Below are positions 1 to 10,841 of a stretch of DNA of 41,777 bases, piece after piece. Made by a program: the position numbers and the translations under genes. The notes beneath the pieces are model-generated. The model had not been told where the DNA came from. It made no database searches and worked only from the letters and a program-made list of their open reading frames with translations. Where the stretch lies: positions 1-41,777 of the forward strand of contig LJTN01000019.1 of the NCBI GenBank assembly GCA_001303415.1, read 5' to 3'. This DNA is from Myxococcales bacterium SG8_38. GTDB lineage: Bacteria > Myxococcota_A > Polyangia > Polyangiales > Houyiibacteriaceae. Each line of letters begins with the position of its first letter. The first letter of the stretch is position 1.

Positions 1-172
1 AGCGCGAACCCGCAATCCCCACCCCGCCGCCCCCACGCTAGCGCCTAAGCCGAGCCGTTCGACACATCCCCGTGTCGTGTTCCGTCAAGCCCCGGCTTGC
101 GCCCGCCCCGTTCCGTGGAACCTCGCGTCGTGTTTTTCCGAGCCCGGGGATGCAGTCGCGTTGCGCTTTGGT

Positions 173-913
173 TCAGTCCTTGTTTCGGACGATGAACGTG
201 TTCATGCCCTCTTCGCGTTCGAAGGTCGTCCGGTAGCTCTGGGCTTCTTGTCGCGTGTCGAACGGACCGATGCGGACTCGCCAGTGCGTGCCCCGGCCTT
301 CCACCGTGCCTGCCGTCACGTACGCGGCGTGGCCGCGCTTGCGTAGTGCGCTGGCGAAAGCCTGGGCCTCGCGAGGGTGGCTGTAACTGACGACTTGCAA
401 GGTGTAGAGCCCCTCGTGTCCCGCGGGGGCCGCCGACTGCTTCTCCCTCACCGTGGCGGCGACCAGCGGGTCGAGCGCAGCGGCGCGCTCCACCACCTCT
501 TTGTCGGGGCCCACGGTAACTGCGGCCGGCAATCCAGCGTGGATGTCGGAGCGTGGCGGCGGCGGATTGGTCAGCGGATCCAGATGCTCCAACTCTGCGG
601 TTGCGGCCGCGAGCGCGGCGGCGACCTCCGGTCTGGTTTCCGTCACCAAGGTCGTCGGGAAGCTCAACGTTCCTGGATCGATGTCCGGGTCTGCGACGGG
701 CTCGGGCTCCTCGGCTTCGGTGGCTTCGGCAGCCGCCAACGCTTGAAGTAGATCCGGCTCCTGCGACTCACCGCCTCCGGGCAAAGCCGCCACTACTGCC
801 ACCACGATGCCGAGCGCCGCCAGCAGGCCGACGCCTGACAACACCAGGATCCCTCGCCCCTCCTCCGAAGATCGCTCTTCGATCCGGTCCAGATCGCGCA
901 TTGCCGTATCCAT
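173..913 (-). CDS. SPOR-domain single-pass membrane protein
   Basis: This 246-residue protein has a short cytoplasmic N-terminus, one membrane segment at about residues 25-50 (ILVLSGVGLLAALGIVVAVV), an acidic Pro/Glu/Ala-rich periplasmic linker, and a C-terminal SPOR domain. The SPOR domain starts at YTLQVVSYSHP, contains WRVRIGPF and ends at FIVRNKD. SPOR domains bind denuded peptidoglycan at division sites, so a cell-envelope or septal role is likely (family knowledge). I chose the ATG at 913 (MDTAMRDLDR) because the reading frame upstream of it is Arg/Pro-rich with no domain and runs into the gyrA start. The gene diverges from gyrA across about 166 bp. No partner gene is visible on its 3' side (bases 1-172 hold nothing I can support). 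It resembles FtsN or DedD only in layout. Confidence 0.85.
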   Translation of the reverse strand: MDTAMRDLDRIEERSSEEGRGILVLSGVGLLAALGIVVAVVAALPGGGESQEPDLLQALAAAEATEAEEPEPVADPDIDPGTLSFPTTLVTETRPEVAAALAAATAELEHLDPLTNPPPPRSDIHAGLPAAVTVGPDKEVVERAAALDPLVAATVREKQSAAPAGHEGLYTLQVVSYSHPREAQAFASALRKRGHAAYVTAGTVEGRGTHWRVRIGPFDTRQEAQSYRTTFEREEGMNTFIVRNKD

Positions 914-1079
914 GTTTTCGTCCCGCCTCAGCTGTCTCACTCGGTTTACGAAACTTCCCTGGAACCAGCCAAAAAACGGCAGCGCAGCCTTCTCGAGAGC
1001 GCGTGCAGCGGGGGGAGGCGCGTGGTAGCTTCGCCCGGCGTCGTCGGCAGGGGAACGACGCGCTTGGGAGCATCGATTC

Positions 1080-3656
<2,577 letters not shown>

Positions 3657-3703
3657 CGCTCAGCGACCCGGAAACGTGTAATCCAGGATTTGACGCGTTA
3701 TCC

Positions 3704-3728
3704 TTGGGAGGCGCTTCTTTTGGGAGGC
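3704..3728 (+). repeat. 9-bp direct repeat upstream of the Hsp70 gene
   Basis: TTGGGAGGC occurs at 3704-3712 and again at 3720-3728, a 16-base period, in the 93-bp gap between gyrA and the Hsp70 gene. It could be a regulator site or a chance purine-rich repeat. No convincing sigma-70 or heat-shock promoter was recognised beside it. Confidence 0.3.
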
Positions 3729-3749
3729 TTTTCGCAGGGGTAGGGGAGT

Positions 3750-5918
3750 GTGAGCAAAGCACCCGTCATAGGGATCGACCTCGGTACCACCAATTCCGTC
3801 GTGGCCGTCGCAGACCAGTCCGGGGCGCGCGTGTTGTCCGGAGACGACGGCCAGCTGATTCCGTCGGTGGTTTCGTTTCATCCGAGCGGCGACATTTTGG
3901 TGGGCGTACCCGCGAAGGAAAGACGCCTGCTGGACGCGCAAAACACCGTGTACTCGGTCAAGCGTCTGATCGGACGCCCCTATACCAGCTACGAGGTCCA
4001 ACAAGCCCAGAAACGCTTTGCCTTCGAGCTCTCCGAGGGGCCGAGCGGCGGTGTGTTGGTGACCGCTCGTGGAGAGACCTACACCCTGAGCGAGATCAGT
4101 GCGTTCGTTCTTCGCCATGTGCGCAAGGTTGCGGAGTCAGCGCTCGGTGAAGAATGCGAGCAGGCCGTGGTGACGGTGCCAGCCAATTTCAACGAGCTAC
4201 AGCGGAGTGCGACCAAAGCCGCAGGTCGAGTCGCCGGTCTCGATGTATTGCGCATCTTGAACGAGCCGACGGCCGCCGCGCTCGCCTACGGCTACCACAA
4301 GAGCTCGAACGAGCGCATCGCCGTCTATGACCTCGGTGGCGGCACGTTCGACATCACCATCTTGCAGCTCGCCGGGGACGTGTTCGAGGTCCTCGCGACG
4401 GCGGGCGATACCTTCCTCGGCGGTGACGACGTGGACACTGCGATTGCCGACCGGATGGCAGCGCAGTTCCTGGAGCAGCACCGCTATGATTTGCGGCAAG
4501 ACCGCCAAGCTTACGAGCGTCTGCGGGCGGCCGGAGAATGGGCGAAGGTTCAGCTTTCGAACAAACCCCAAGTGAAGCTCTGCGTCGAGGAGCTCGCGTA
4601 TGGCGATGGCGGGGTGGCGCTCGACCTGGACTTCGCGCTCACGCGCGAGCAGCTCGAGCACATGTGCCAGCCGCTGGTGGCCCGGAGCTTCGACGTCTGC
4701 GAAGACGCGATGAAGGCTGCCGGTCTTCGTCCCACACAGCTCGACAATGTGATTCTCGTAGGTGGCTCCACCCGCATCCCGCTGCTTCAACGGATGGTGG
4801 CCGAGTACTTTGGTCGAAAGCCTCTGGTGGACATCGACCCCGACCTCGTCGTGGCGCAGGGAGCCGCTCTTCAGGCTCGGGCTCTGGCGGAGCCTGCGCG
4901 CAGAGCAGCGCTCGGGAAGGTGGCGCTCAAGAAGATGGTCCAGCCGAGCACTGGCAGCCATCCGAAGATCTCGGAAGACACCTTCGAGGACGAAATCACC
5001 AACGTTGGAGAGCGTCCGCCCCTTCCGCCGCCGCCAGTGGCCCGCGCCGCTCGAAAGGCGACCCTGCCGGGACAGGCGCCTCCGCCGCCACCCATCCAGC
5101 TCGCCAAGGCGCAAGACTCGGCCGATGCCGACGACGGCCTGATCGACACCCCGACGCGGCGCCGCGAAGAGCCGCTCGAGCGCGAGCCGACGCGCGTCGC
5201 TGGGGCTGCCGACCCGCTCGATTTTCAGCCAACGCGAATGGCCGACGCCTCGGGTCTGCTCATGCAAATCGGAGGGGGCCATTCGGAGGCGCCCCCGCAT
5301 GAGCTCGAGGACGACGCTTCGGGCCTGATGACGGAGCTCGGCGACGATGCCTTTGGAGAGGAAGACGAGACGAAAGAAGGGCCGCCTGCACCGTTGCCTC
5401 CTCTCGAGATCACCAGCTCTGCACCCGCGACCCTCCGTGCAGCCCTCGATGAAAACGTCGAAACGGTGACGGGCGCCATCGCGGTTCCAGAGCTTACCGA
5501 CTCGCCGCTTCTCCTCGATGTGACACCGCTTTCGCTCGGCGTGGAGACGGTCGACGGGTACTGCGAGCACATCATCCGCAAGAACTCGGCGATCCCTGCG
5601 GGCCAAACCAAGATGTTTACGACGGCTCGCGATCGTCAGGAGTCGGTCGTGGTTCGCATTTGCCAAGGCGAGGATCGTCACGTTTCTGGAAACCAGCTGC
5701 TTGGAGAGGTCGTCCTCGACGGCCTGCGTCCGGCGGCGCGGGGCAAGGTGCAGATCGCCGTCCGCTTCATGATCGACGCAGACGGCACGCTTCAGGTGAA
5801 GGCGCAGGACGTAGGAACCGGTCAACAACAGCAGATCTCAATCAAGCTCATCGGTGAGCTGCCGGACGACCAGATCGAGCATCTTCGTCAGCGCCACGAG
5901 GCCAAGCTCGGAGCCTGA
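3750..5918 (+). CDS. Hsp70 (DnaK-like) protein with long linker insertion and no lid
   Basis: The protein has 722 residues. Residues 1-385 form a complete Hsp70 ATPase domain: [10 protein letters not shown] (phosphate 1), [13 protein letters not shown] (phosphate 2), [12 protein letters not shown] (connect) and LVGGSTRIP (adenosine). Residues about 390-585 are a Pro/Glu/Asp-rich, probably disordered insertion with repeated PTR and DASGL motifs. The conserved linker [11 protein letters not shown] lies at about 585-595, followed by a beta-sandwich substrate domain. The protein ends about 25 residues after that domain, so the alpha-helical lid of canonical DnaK is missing. It starts at a GTG (3750) with AGGGG at 3736-3740. 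A J-domain gene follows after three bases, which suggests a dedicated chaperone pair. Its clients are unknown. It is not the canonical dnaK, which carries a lid and usually sits with grpE and a full dnaJ. Confidence 0.9.
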   Translation: MSKAPVIGIDLGTTNSVVAVADQSGARVLSGDDGQLIPSVVSFHPSGDILVGVPAKERRLLDAQNTVYSVKRLIGRPYTSYEVQQAQKRFAFELSEGPSGGVLVTARGETYTLSEISAFVLRHVRKVAESALGEECEQAVVTVPANFNELQRSATKAAGRVAGLDVLRILNEPTAAALAYGYHKSSNERIAVYDLGGGTFDITILQLAGDVFEVLATAGDTFLGGDDVDTAIADRMAAQFLEQHRYDLRQDRQAYERLRAAGEWAKVQLSNKPQVKLCVEELAYGDGGVALDLDFALTREQLEHMCQPLVARSFDVCEDAMKAAGLRPTQLDNVILVGGSTRIPLLQRMVAEYFGRKPLVDIDPDLVVAQGAALQARALAEPARRAALGKVALKKMVQPSTGSHPKISEDTFEDEITNVGERPPLPPPPVARAARKATLPGQAPPPPPIQLAKAQDSADADDGLIDTPTRRREEPLEREPTRVAGAADPLDFQPTRMADASGLLMQIGGGHSEAPPHELEDDASGLMTELGDDAFGEEDETKEGPPAPLPPLEITSSAPATLRAALDENVETVTGAIAVPELTDSPLLLDVTPLSLGVETVDGYCEHIIRKNSAIPAGQTKMFTTARDRQESVVVRICQGEDRHVSGNQLLGEVVLDGLRPAARGKVQIAVRFMIDADGTLQVKAQDVGTGQQQQISIKLIGELPDDQIEHLRQRHEAKLGA

Positions 5919-5921
5919 TCC

Positions 5922-6404
5922 ATGTCCGATGCGAATGATGCCCTCGATTACTACGCGCTTCTAGGCATCATCCGCACGGCGACCCCCGATCAGATTCGAT
6001 CCGCCTTCCACCGGTTCGCACGCGAGCATCATCCGGACAACTTCCTCGGCTCGCCCGAGGAGGCCGAGCGCCATACGCTGCTCTATCAGCACGGCAGCGA
6101 GGCGTATAGGGTGCTCCTCGACCCTCTCAAACGGAAGCTCTACGACGAAGGCCTCGAAAAGGGTCATGTTCGTTACGACGACGATCGGGCCAGGGAGCTG
6201 CAGCGCTCGATGAGACCGCCGGGCGGCGTCGTTCTACGCTCCAGCAAGGCGCGCATGTTCTTCACCCGCGCCAACCGAGCCATCAAATCGGAAGACTGGC
6301 CCCAAGCCAAGCTCAACCTGCAGATGGCGATTCAGAACGAGCCAGACAACGAGGGACTGAAGGCCAAGCTCGAAGAAGTTCTCGAACGAATGAAGTCGCG
6401 GTAG
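5922..6404 (+). CDS. Short J-domain co-chaperone
   Basis: This 160-residue protein starts with a J-domain (residues 8-75). The diagnostic HPD triad is at 37-39 (EHHPDNF), followed by a helix ending in LKRKLYDEGL. J-domains stimulate Hsp70 ATPase. The Gly/Phe-rich region and zinc-finger domain of full DnaJ are absent. The C-terminal 60 residues (ARMFFTRANRAIKSEDWPQA and onward) look like a single TPR-like helical hairpin that might bind clients. The gene starts three bases after the Hsp70 stop codon, so the two are very likely co-translated and act together. The function beyond chaperone partnering cannot be read from the sequence. Confidence 0.9.
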   Translation: MSDANDALDYYALLGIIRTATPDQIRSAFHRFAREHHPDNFLGSPEEAERHTLLYQHGSEAYRVLLDPLKRKLYDEGLEKGHVRYDDDRARELQRSMRPPGGVVLRSSKARMFFTRANRAIKSEDWPQAKLNLQMAIQNEPDNEGLKAKLEEVLERMKSR

Positions 6405-6409
6405 GCTGG

Positions 6410-6433
6410 TAGCCCGGAAGCGTTTCCGGGCTA
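6410..6433. promoter_or_regulatory. Perfect 10-bp hairpin between the J-domain gene and hisB
   Basis: TAGCCCGGAA (6410-6419) and TTCCGGGCTA (6424-6433) are perfect inverted arms around a 4-base GCGT loop, starting six bases after the J-domain gene stop and ending 13 bases before the hisB ATG. No run of T follows, so it is not a textbook intrinsic terminator. It may act as a terminator core, a processing barrier that separates chaperone from his mRNA, or a structure affecting hisB translation. No His-rich leader peptide is visible. Confidence 0.55.
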
Positions 6434-6446
6434 TGGTAGCGGGGTC

Positions 6447-7040
6447 ATGGGACGAACGGCGACGATAGAGCGTCGCACCAGCGAGACCGATATCCGCGTG
6501 GAGCTCGACCTCGATGGCAGCGGCCGGTACCAAGTGAAGACCCCGATCGGGTTTCTCACGCACATGGTGGAGCAGCTCGCCAAGCATGGGCTCTTCGATC
6601 TCCAGGTGCGGGCTGCGGGCGATACGCACATCGATGGGCATCACACGACCGAAGATCTCGCCATTGCGCTGGGCCAGGCATTTCGGGAAGCCCTCGGCGA
6701 CAAGGCCGGGATCCGCCGCTTCGGGTCGGTCACGCTCCCCATGGACGAAGCCTGCGTGACTTGTGCCCTCGACCTATCGGGCCGTCCGTACTTCGTATGG
6801 GCGATGGAGATTCCCAAGGCGAAAATTGGCGATTTCGACTCCGAGCTGGCGGAGGTGTTCTTCGAAGGGTTTGCGCGCGGGATTCAGTGCAACCTTCACA
6901 TGCGCCAGCTCGCGGGAGACAATCTTCACCACGTGATCGAGATCAGCTTCAAAGCTTTTGCGCGGGCGCTTCGGGCAGCGACCGAAATTGACCCGCGCGT
7001 CGTGGGTGTGCCCTCGACCAAGGGCACGTTGACCGAATGA
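6447..7040 (+). CDS. hisB: Imidazoleglycerol-phosphate dehydratase
   Basis: HisB converts imidazole glycerol phosphate to imidazole acetol phosphate in histidine synthesis. The 197-residue protein is the stand-alone dehydratase and lacks the N-terminal phosphatase domain found in the enterobacterial fusion. The manganese-binding histidine motifs are present (DGHHTTEDLAIALG in the first half, and HHVIEISFKAFARALR near the C-terminus). It is the first gene of a tight hisBHAF run and overlaps hisH by four bases (ATGA). hisG, hisD, hisC and hisI/E are not in the window and must lie elsewhere. Confidence 0.97.
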   Translation: MGRTATIERRTSETDIRVELDLDGSGRYQVKTPIGFLTHMVEQLAKHGLFDLQVRAAGDTHIDGHHTTEDLAIALGQAFREALGDKAGIRRFGSVTLPMDEACVTCALDLSGRPYFVWAMEIPKAKIGDFDSELAEVFFEGFARGIQCNLHMRQLAGDNLHHVIEISFKAFARALRAATEIDPRVVGVPSTKGTLTE

Positions 7041-7666
7041 GCCGCAGCCGGGTCACCATCGTGGACTTGGGCCTCGGCAATTTGCACAGCGTGGCCAAGG
7101 CGTTCGAGCGCGCAGGGGCCGTTGCCGAGATCAGCGCAGACCCGGAGGTCTTGCGGCGAGCCGATCGTTTGGTGATGCCCGGTCAGGGGGCCTTCAAGGA
7201 ATGCGCGCATGCTCTCGCCGGCGCGATCGGCGAGGCAGTTCGAGCGTGGATCGACGAGGGCCGGCCGTACCTCGGCATTTGCCTCGGCATGCAGGCGCTC
7301 TTCGACTCGAGCGAGGAGGCTCCGGGCGAAGAAGGATTGGGCATCTTCGGCGGAACGGTGCGGCGCTTCGCTCCGGGTTTGGTGGATGCCGAGGGTCGGC
7401 CGCTCAAGGTGCCGCACATCGGGTGGAACCAGATCCGAAGTCGCCATCCGGTCTTCGAGGACGGCGAGTGGTACTACTTCGTGCACAGCTACTACTGCGT
7501 TCCGAACGACGAGAGCCTGGTCGCGGCGACCACGGATTATGGCGGGCCGTTTTGCTCCGCCATCGCGAGGGACAACGTGTTGGCCTGCCAGTTCCACCCG
7601 GAAAAGAGCCAACACGCAGGTGCCCGCGTGATCAGCCACTTCCTCGGGGACGTGGCATGGAGCTGA
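7037..7666 (+). CDS. hisH: Imidazole glycerol phosphate synthase, glutaminase subunit
   Basis: HisH is the class I glutamine amidotransferase that hydrolyses glutamine and channels ammonia to HisF. The protein has 209 residues. The nucleophile Cys82 is in YLGICLGMQALFD, and the His187/Glu189 pair is in QFHPEKSQH. The oxyanion segment is around VMPGQGAF. It overlaps hisB by four bases and hisA by ten, so the genes are translationally coupled. Its partner HisF is encoded two genes downstream. Confidence 0.97.
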   Translation: MSRSRVTIVDLGLGNLHSVAKAFERAGAVAEISADPEVLRRADRLVMPGQGAFKECAHALAGAIGEAVRAWIDEGRPYLGICLGMQALFDSSEEAPGEEGLGIFGGTVRRFAPGLVDAEGRPLKVPHIGWNQIRSRHPVFEDGEWYYFVHSYYCVPNDESLVAATTDYGGPFCSAIARDNVLACQFHPEKSQHAGARVISHFLGDVAWS

Positions 7667-8376
7667 TACCAGCGATCGATCTGCTGGACGGCAAAGTCGT
7701 TCGTCTCCACCAAGGCAAGTACGACGAGGTGACCGTGTATCACCATGATCCGGTCGCCATGGCCAAGCGTTTCGAAGCCGAGGGAGCCGAACGGCTCCAC
7801 GTGGTCGACCTCGAGGGTGCGCGCAGCGGCAAGCCCGCGCACGTGCCGGTGATCGAGGGGATCCTGCGGGAGACCGGGCTGAAGGTGCAGGTGGGCGGCG
7901 GCATCCGCGACGAACGGGTCGCCGCGCAATGGCTCGGCGCGGGGGCCGCACGGGTCGTGCTCGGCACGATGGTGGTCAAGGCGCCTGACGTGGCGCGTGC
8001 CCTCTGCGCCGACCATCCCGGCGCGATCGTGGTGGCGCTCGATGCGCGGGATGGCAAGGTCGCGGTCGAGGGCTGGCGCGAGCAGAGCAGCCAGGACGTC
8101 ATCGAGCTCGCCAAAGAAGTCGATGGCTGGGGGATCGGGGCCATTCTCTTCACCAACATTCAGCGGGATGGAACGCGCCAGGGCCCGGACGTGGAAGCGA
8201 CTGCGAGATTGCAATCGCGCGTCGACACGACTGTGATCGCCTCGGGAGGCATCGGAGCCCTGGACGACCTTCGCGCGTTGGCAGCCGCGGGCGTTCGTTC
8301 CGCCGTGTGCGGGCGTGCGCTCTACTCGGGCGCCTTCACGTTGTCCGAAGCGTTCGCAGCGCTAAAAGAAAGCTGA
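7657..8376 (+). CDS. hisA: ProFAR isomerase (phosphoribosylformimino-AICAR-P isomerase)
   Basis: HisA isomerises ProFAR to PRFAR, the substrate of HisF-HisH. This (beta/alpha)8 barrel of 239 residues starts at the ATG at 7657 ([17 protein letters not shown]), inside the 3' end of hisH. The frame is open further upstream, but that sequence is hisH read out of frame. The catalytic aspartates are Asp8 in PAIDLLDG and the one in VALDARDG. The phosphate-binding motifs VGGGIRD and [10 protein letters not shown] are both present. The stop overlaps the hisF start by one base (TGATG). Confidence 0.97.
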   Translation: MELIPAIDLLDGKVVRLHQGKYDEVTVYHHDPVAMAKRFEAEGAERLHVVDLEGARSGKPAHVPVIEGILRETGLKVQVGGGIRDERVAAQWLGAGAARVVLGTMVVKAPDVARALCADHPGAIVVALDARDGKVAVEGWREQSSQDVIELAKEVDGWGIGAILFTNIQRDGTRQGPDVEATARLQSRVDTTVIASGGIGALDDLRALAAAGVRSAVCGRALYSGAFTLSEAFAALKES

Positions 8377-9152
8377 TGCTTGCCAAGCGAATCATTCCCT
8401 GCCTCGACGTCAAAGAGGGACGCGTCGTGAAGGGTATCAACTTCGTCGGGCTCCGGGACGCCGGGGATCCGGTGGAGTCTGCCCAGCGCTACAGCGACGG
8501 AGGCGCCGACGAAATCACTTTCCTCGACATCACGGCATCTCACGAGAACCGAAGAACGCTCTTCGACCTGGTGGACCGGACCGCCTCAACCATCGCGGTT
8601 CCCCTGACGGTCGGAGGGGGAGTGCGCGAGCGCCGCGACGTGAGTGAGCTCTTGCATGCTGGGGCCGACAAGGTGTCGATCAACAGCGCCGCGGCGGCCA
8701 ATCCCACGTTCGTGAGCGACATGGCCGAGGCGTACGGTTCCCAGGCCATCGTGGTGGCGATCGATGCCAAGCGCGTCCCCGGGAAGACCGCAAGATGGAC
8801 GGTTTACACGCATGGAGGCAGACGGGACACGGGGCTCGATGCGATCGCCTGGGCCAAGGAAATGGCGGACCGCGGCGCCGGCGAGATCCTGTTGACCAGC
8901 ATGGACCGCGACGGAACCCGGGATGGGTACGATCTCGTGTTAACCCGCACGGTTGTGGACGCAATCCCGATTCCGGTTGTAGCTTCGGGCGGGGTGGGAA
9001 CGCTCGATCACGTGTACGAAGGGCTCACTTCCGGCGGCGCCGATGCGGCGCTTGCTGCTTCTATCTTTCACGACGGCCATTACACTGTGGCCGAGGTCAA
9101 GAAGTACCTGCTCGAACGGGGGGTGTGCGTGCGCCCGCCGGAGCAGTGCTGA
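8376..9152 (+). CDS. hisF: Imidazole glycerol phosphate synthase, cyclase subunit
   Basis: HisF uses ammonia from HisH to convert PRFAR to imidazole glycerol phosphate and AICAR. The 258-residue (beta/alpha)8 barrel starts at the ATG at 8376 ([20 protein letters not shown]), which overlaps the hisA stop by one base. Catalytic Asp11 (PCLDVKEG) and the aspartate in VVAIDAKRV are present, as are the phosphate-binding motifs TVGGGVRER and [11 protein letters not shown]. It is the last recognised histidine gene. A GGGGGAG ribosome site and the next gene follow within ten bases. Confidence 0.97.
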   Translation: MLAKRIIPCLDVKEGRVVKGINFVGLRDAGDPVESAQRYSDGGADEITFLDITASHENRRTLFDLVDRTASTIAVPLTVGGGVRERRDVSELLHAGADKVSINSAAAANPTFVSDMAEAYGSQAIVVAIDAKRVPGKTARWTVYTHGGRRDTGLDAIAWAKEMADRGAGEILLTSMDRDGTRDGYDLVLTRTVVDAIPIPVVASGGVGTLDHVYEGLTSGGADAALAASIFHDGHYTVAEVKKYLLERGVCVRPPEQC

Positions 9153-9161
9153 GGGGGAGCG

Positions 9162-10841
9162 ATGAGCACGGACGTGGGCGTTGGCGAACTGGTAGAGGAG
9201 CTCGAGCAGCGCGGCGCGCGTCTGCCTTTCGAGATCGGTGCGTTCCTGGCTCTCGAGGCGTGCGAGGGGCTGTTGCGACAGTCCGTGAAGCTCGACCCGG
9301 ACGATGTGCGGGTGACGCCGGAGGGGTCGGTCCTCGTGGCTGCGACTGCGGCGCGAGCGGAACCCGAGGAGGCTGCACGCTCCTTGATGTCCATCCTCGG
9401 GCGCCTGCTGGTGGCCGCAGGGCCGGGTGTGCCGCCCGATCTCCTGCAGCTCGTCAAGGAAAGCAGCACCGGACAGCGGTCTTGGGCACTGCGCGATCTG
9501 CACGATGTGATCGAAGCGTCGCTGATTCCCATCAACCGCGCAGCCTCGCGCCGAGTTCTCGCACGACTCGTCCGCGACAGCGATCGGCCGGCGGCCGCCA
9601 AGGCCCCGGAGCTCGATCCGCACGAGCTCGACGCCGAGCTCGACGAGCTCTTGCGCGATCCGGCAGCACGCACTCCGGGCCCAGAGCAGGCCAGCCTGGC
9701 TTTGGAGGACGCGCGGGGCTCTGATGCGAAGGATGCGGAGGACGTGCGCGCCGTGCAGCACCTGAAGTATGCAGACGACGAGCCGATCACCGAGCGCATC
9801 CGATTCCCGAAGCCCCCCGACGCCAGGATCAAGCCCGAGGCCCCTCCGGCTTCCGCCGCTTCGGCTGCTGCACTGGCCGTATCCGAGGACGAGCCCGAGG
9901 CCCCTCCGGAGCCGGTTACCAAGACAATCCGCAAGTGGAATACCCCCGCTGAGTCCGAGCCCGAAACCGCAGCGGTTGCCGTGGCGGTCTCGATTCCGGT
10001 GACAGAGCCCGAGCTGCAAACCCCGACGGAATCGGTGTTCGGCACCGGGTCCGTGACCGCCTCCGTGCGAGACAGCGCCGTGTCACGCGCTCCCTCTACA
10101 CACACTCCCGAGCCGAGCCACGACAGGCCTTCGGTGACCCCGGCTCGGCGTCCGAGACCACGCAGCGGCTGGGGTATCTGGTTGTTTGCCGCCGCGGTGG
10201 GCCTGGCGGTCTACGCGGGCATCGCCGCGGGCACCTTCGATGCATGGTTCCGCGCCCCTGCGCCGGTTGCCGAGGCCGCGCCTTCGGGTGTCATCGACGT
10301 GCGCGTATTTCCAGCCGACGCCCAAATCTTCGTATTCGTCGGACGGGGGCCCACGGTCTCCCAGGGAATGTCAGTCGCGGGGCCGCACGAATTCGTCGTC
10401 TTCGACAAGGGTCTACGTCCGACGAGAGCGAGCATTCCCAAAGACGCAAAGTGGGCCCCGACTCCGAACGGTCCGCTCTACGAGCTTGCAATCCAGGCTC
10501 AGCCTGCGACCGTTCCTTCCTACGCGCTCGACTTGGGCACGCCGGAAACGCAGGCGCCCGGCGGCGGAGGGGCCGAGGGAACGATTCGTGTGATCACGAA
10601 TCCGCCAGGCTCCAAAGTATATCGGTTCGTGGGGCGCGGCCCGACTGCGCGCGTCGAAGTCCCTTCGATTCACGAGGGGCAAGAGGTTCTGGTGTACCAT
10701 CCAGGGTACGAAACCAGGCGCGCCGTGATAGGTCCGAGCGATTGGCAGCCGGTGGAGGCGGAGGGGCTCCATGCCGCGAGCCTGGAGGTCGAGCTTCCGG
10801 CTCTTCCCGGCTCAGTCGTCTTGGAGCCGATGGAGCAGTGA
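9162..10841 (+). CDS. Single-pass membrane protein with tandem PEGA-like repeats
   Basis: I do not recognise a named family for this 559-residue protein. Residues 1-150 form a helical domain with no motif I can assign. Residues about 150-325 are a Pro/Glu/Ala-rich, probably disordered region. One membrane helix follows at about residues 330-350 (GIWLFAAAVGLAVYAGIAAG). The C-terminal periplasmic part holds two related beta-rich units about 97 residues apart, each with the exact motif FVGRGPT (392-398 and 489-495), preceded by I.V...P. and followed by a G.... hydrophobic pattern as in PEGA domains. The gene follows hisF by nine bases behind GGGGGAG, so it is probably co-transcribed with the his genes. 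It converges with manB, and the coding ends overlap by 30 bases. A surface or envelope-sensing role is only a guess. Confidence 0.75.
   Translation: MSTDVGVGELVEELEQRGARLPFEIGAFLALEACEGLLRQSVKLDPDDVRVTPEGSVLVAATAARAEPEEAARSLMSILGRLLVAAGPGVPPDLLQLVKESSTGQRSWALRDLHDVIEASLIPINRAASRRVLARLVRDSDRPAAAKAPELDPHELDAELDELLRDPAARTPGPEQASLALEDARGSDAKDAEDVRAVQHLKYADDEPITERIRFPKPPDARIKPEAPPASAASAAALAVSEDEPEAPPEPVTKTIRKWNTPAESEPETAAVAVAVSIPVTEPELQTPTESVFGTGSVTASVRDSAVSRAPSTHTPEPSHDRPSVTPARRPRPRSGWGIWLFAAAVGLAVYAGIAAGTFDAWFRAPAPVAEAAPSGVIDVRVFPADAQIFVFVGRGPTVSQGMSVAGPHEFVVFDKGLRPTRASIPKDAKWAPTPNGPLYELAIQAQPATVPSYALDLGTPETQAPGGGGAEGTIRVITNPPGSKVYRFVGRGPTARVEVPSIHEGQEVLVYHPGYETRRAVIGPSDWQPVEAEGLHAASLEVELPALPGSVVLEPMEQ
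9832..9909 (+). repeat. 18-bp direct repeat within the Pro-rich linker
   Basis: AGCCCGAGGCCCCTCCGG occurs at 9832-9849 and again at 9892-9909, exactly 60 bases apart and in frame. It encodes a repeated PEAPP segment in the disordered linker of the membrane protein. This looks like a short in-frame duplication in low-complexity coding DNA. Confidence 0.7.

Noticed and set aside
1..172. A possible gene at the left edge
   Set aside because: Short frames stop quickly or run off the edge without motif; nothing can be supported.
4197..5828. A 543-codon open frame on the minus strand opposite the Hsp70 gene
   Set aside because: It is antisense to a clear Hsp70, has Arg/His/Leu-rich composition and no motif; it is a by-product of GC-rich codon use.
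6405..6446. Histidine attenuator before hisB
   Set aside because: There is a hairpin, but no His-codon leader peptide, no alternative pairing and no T-run.
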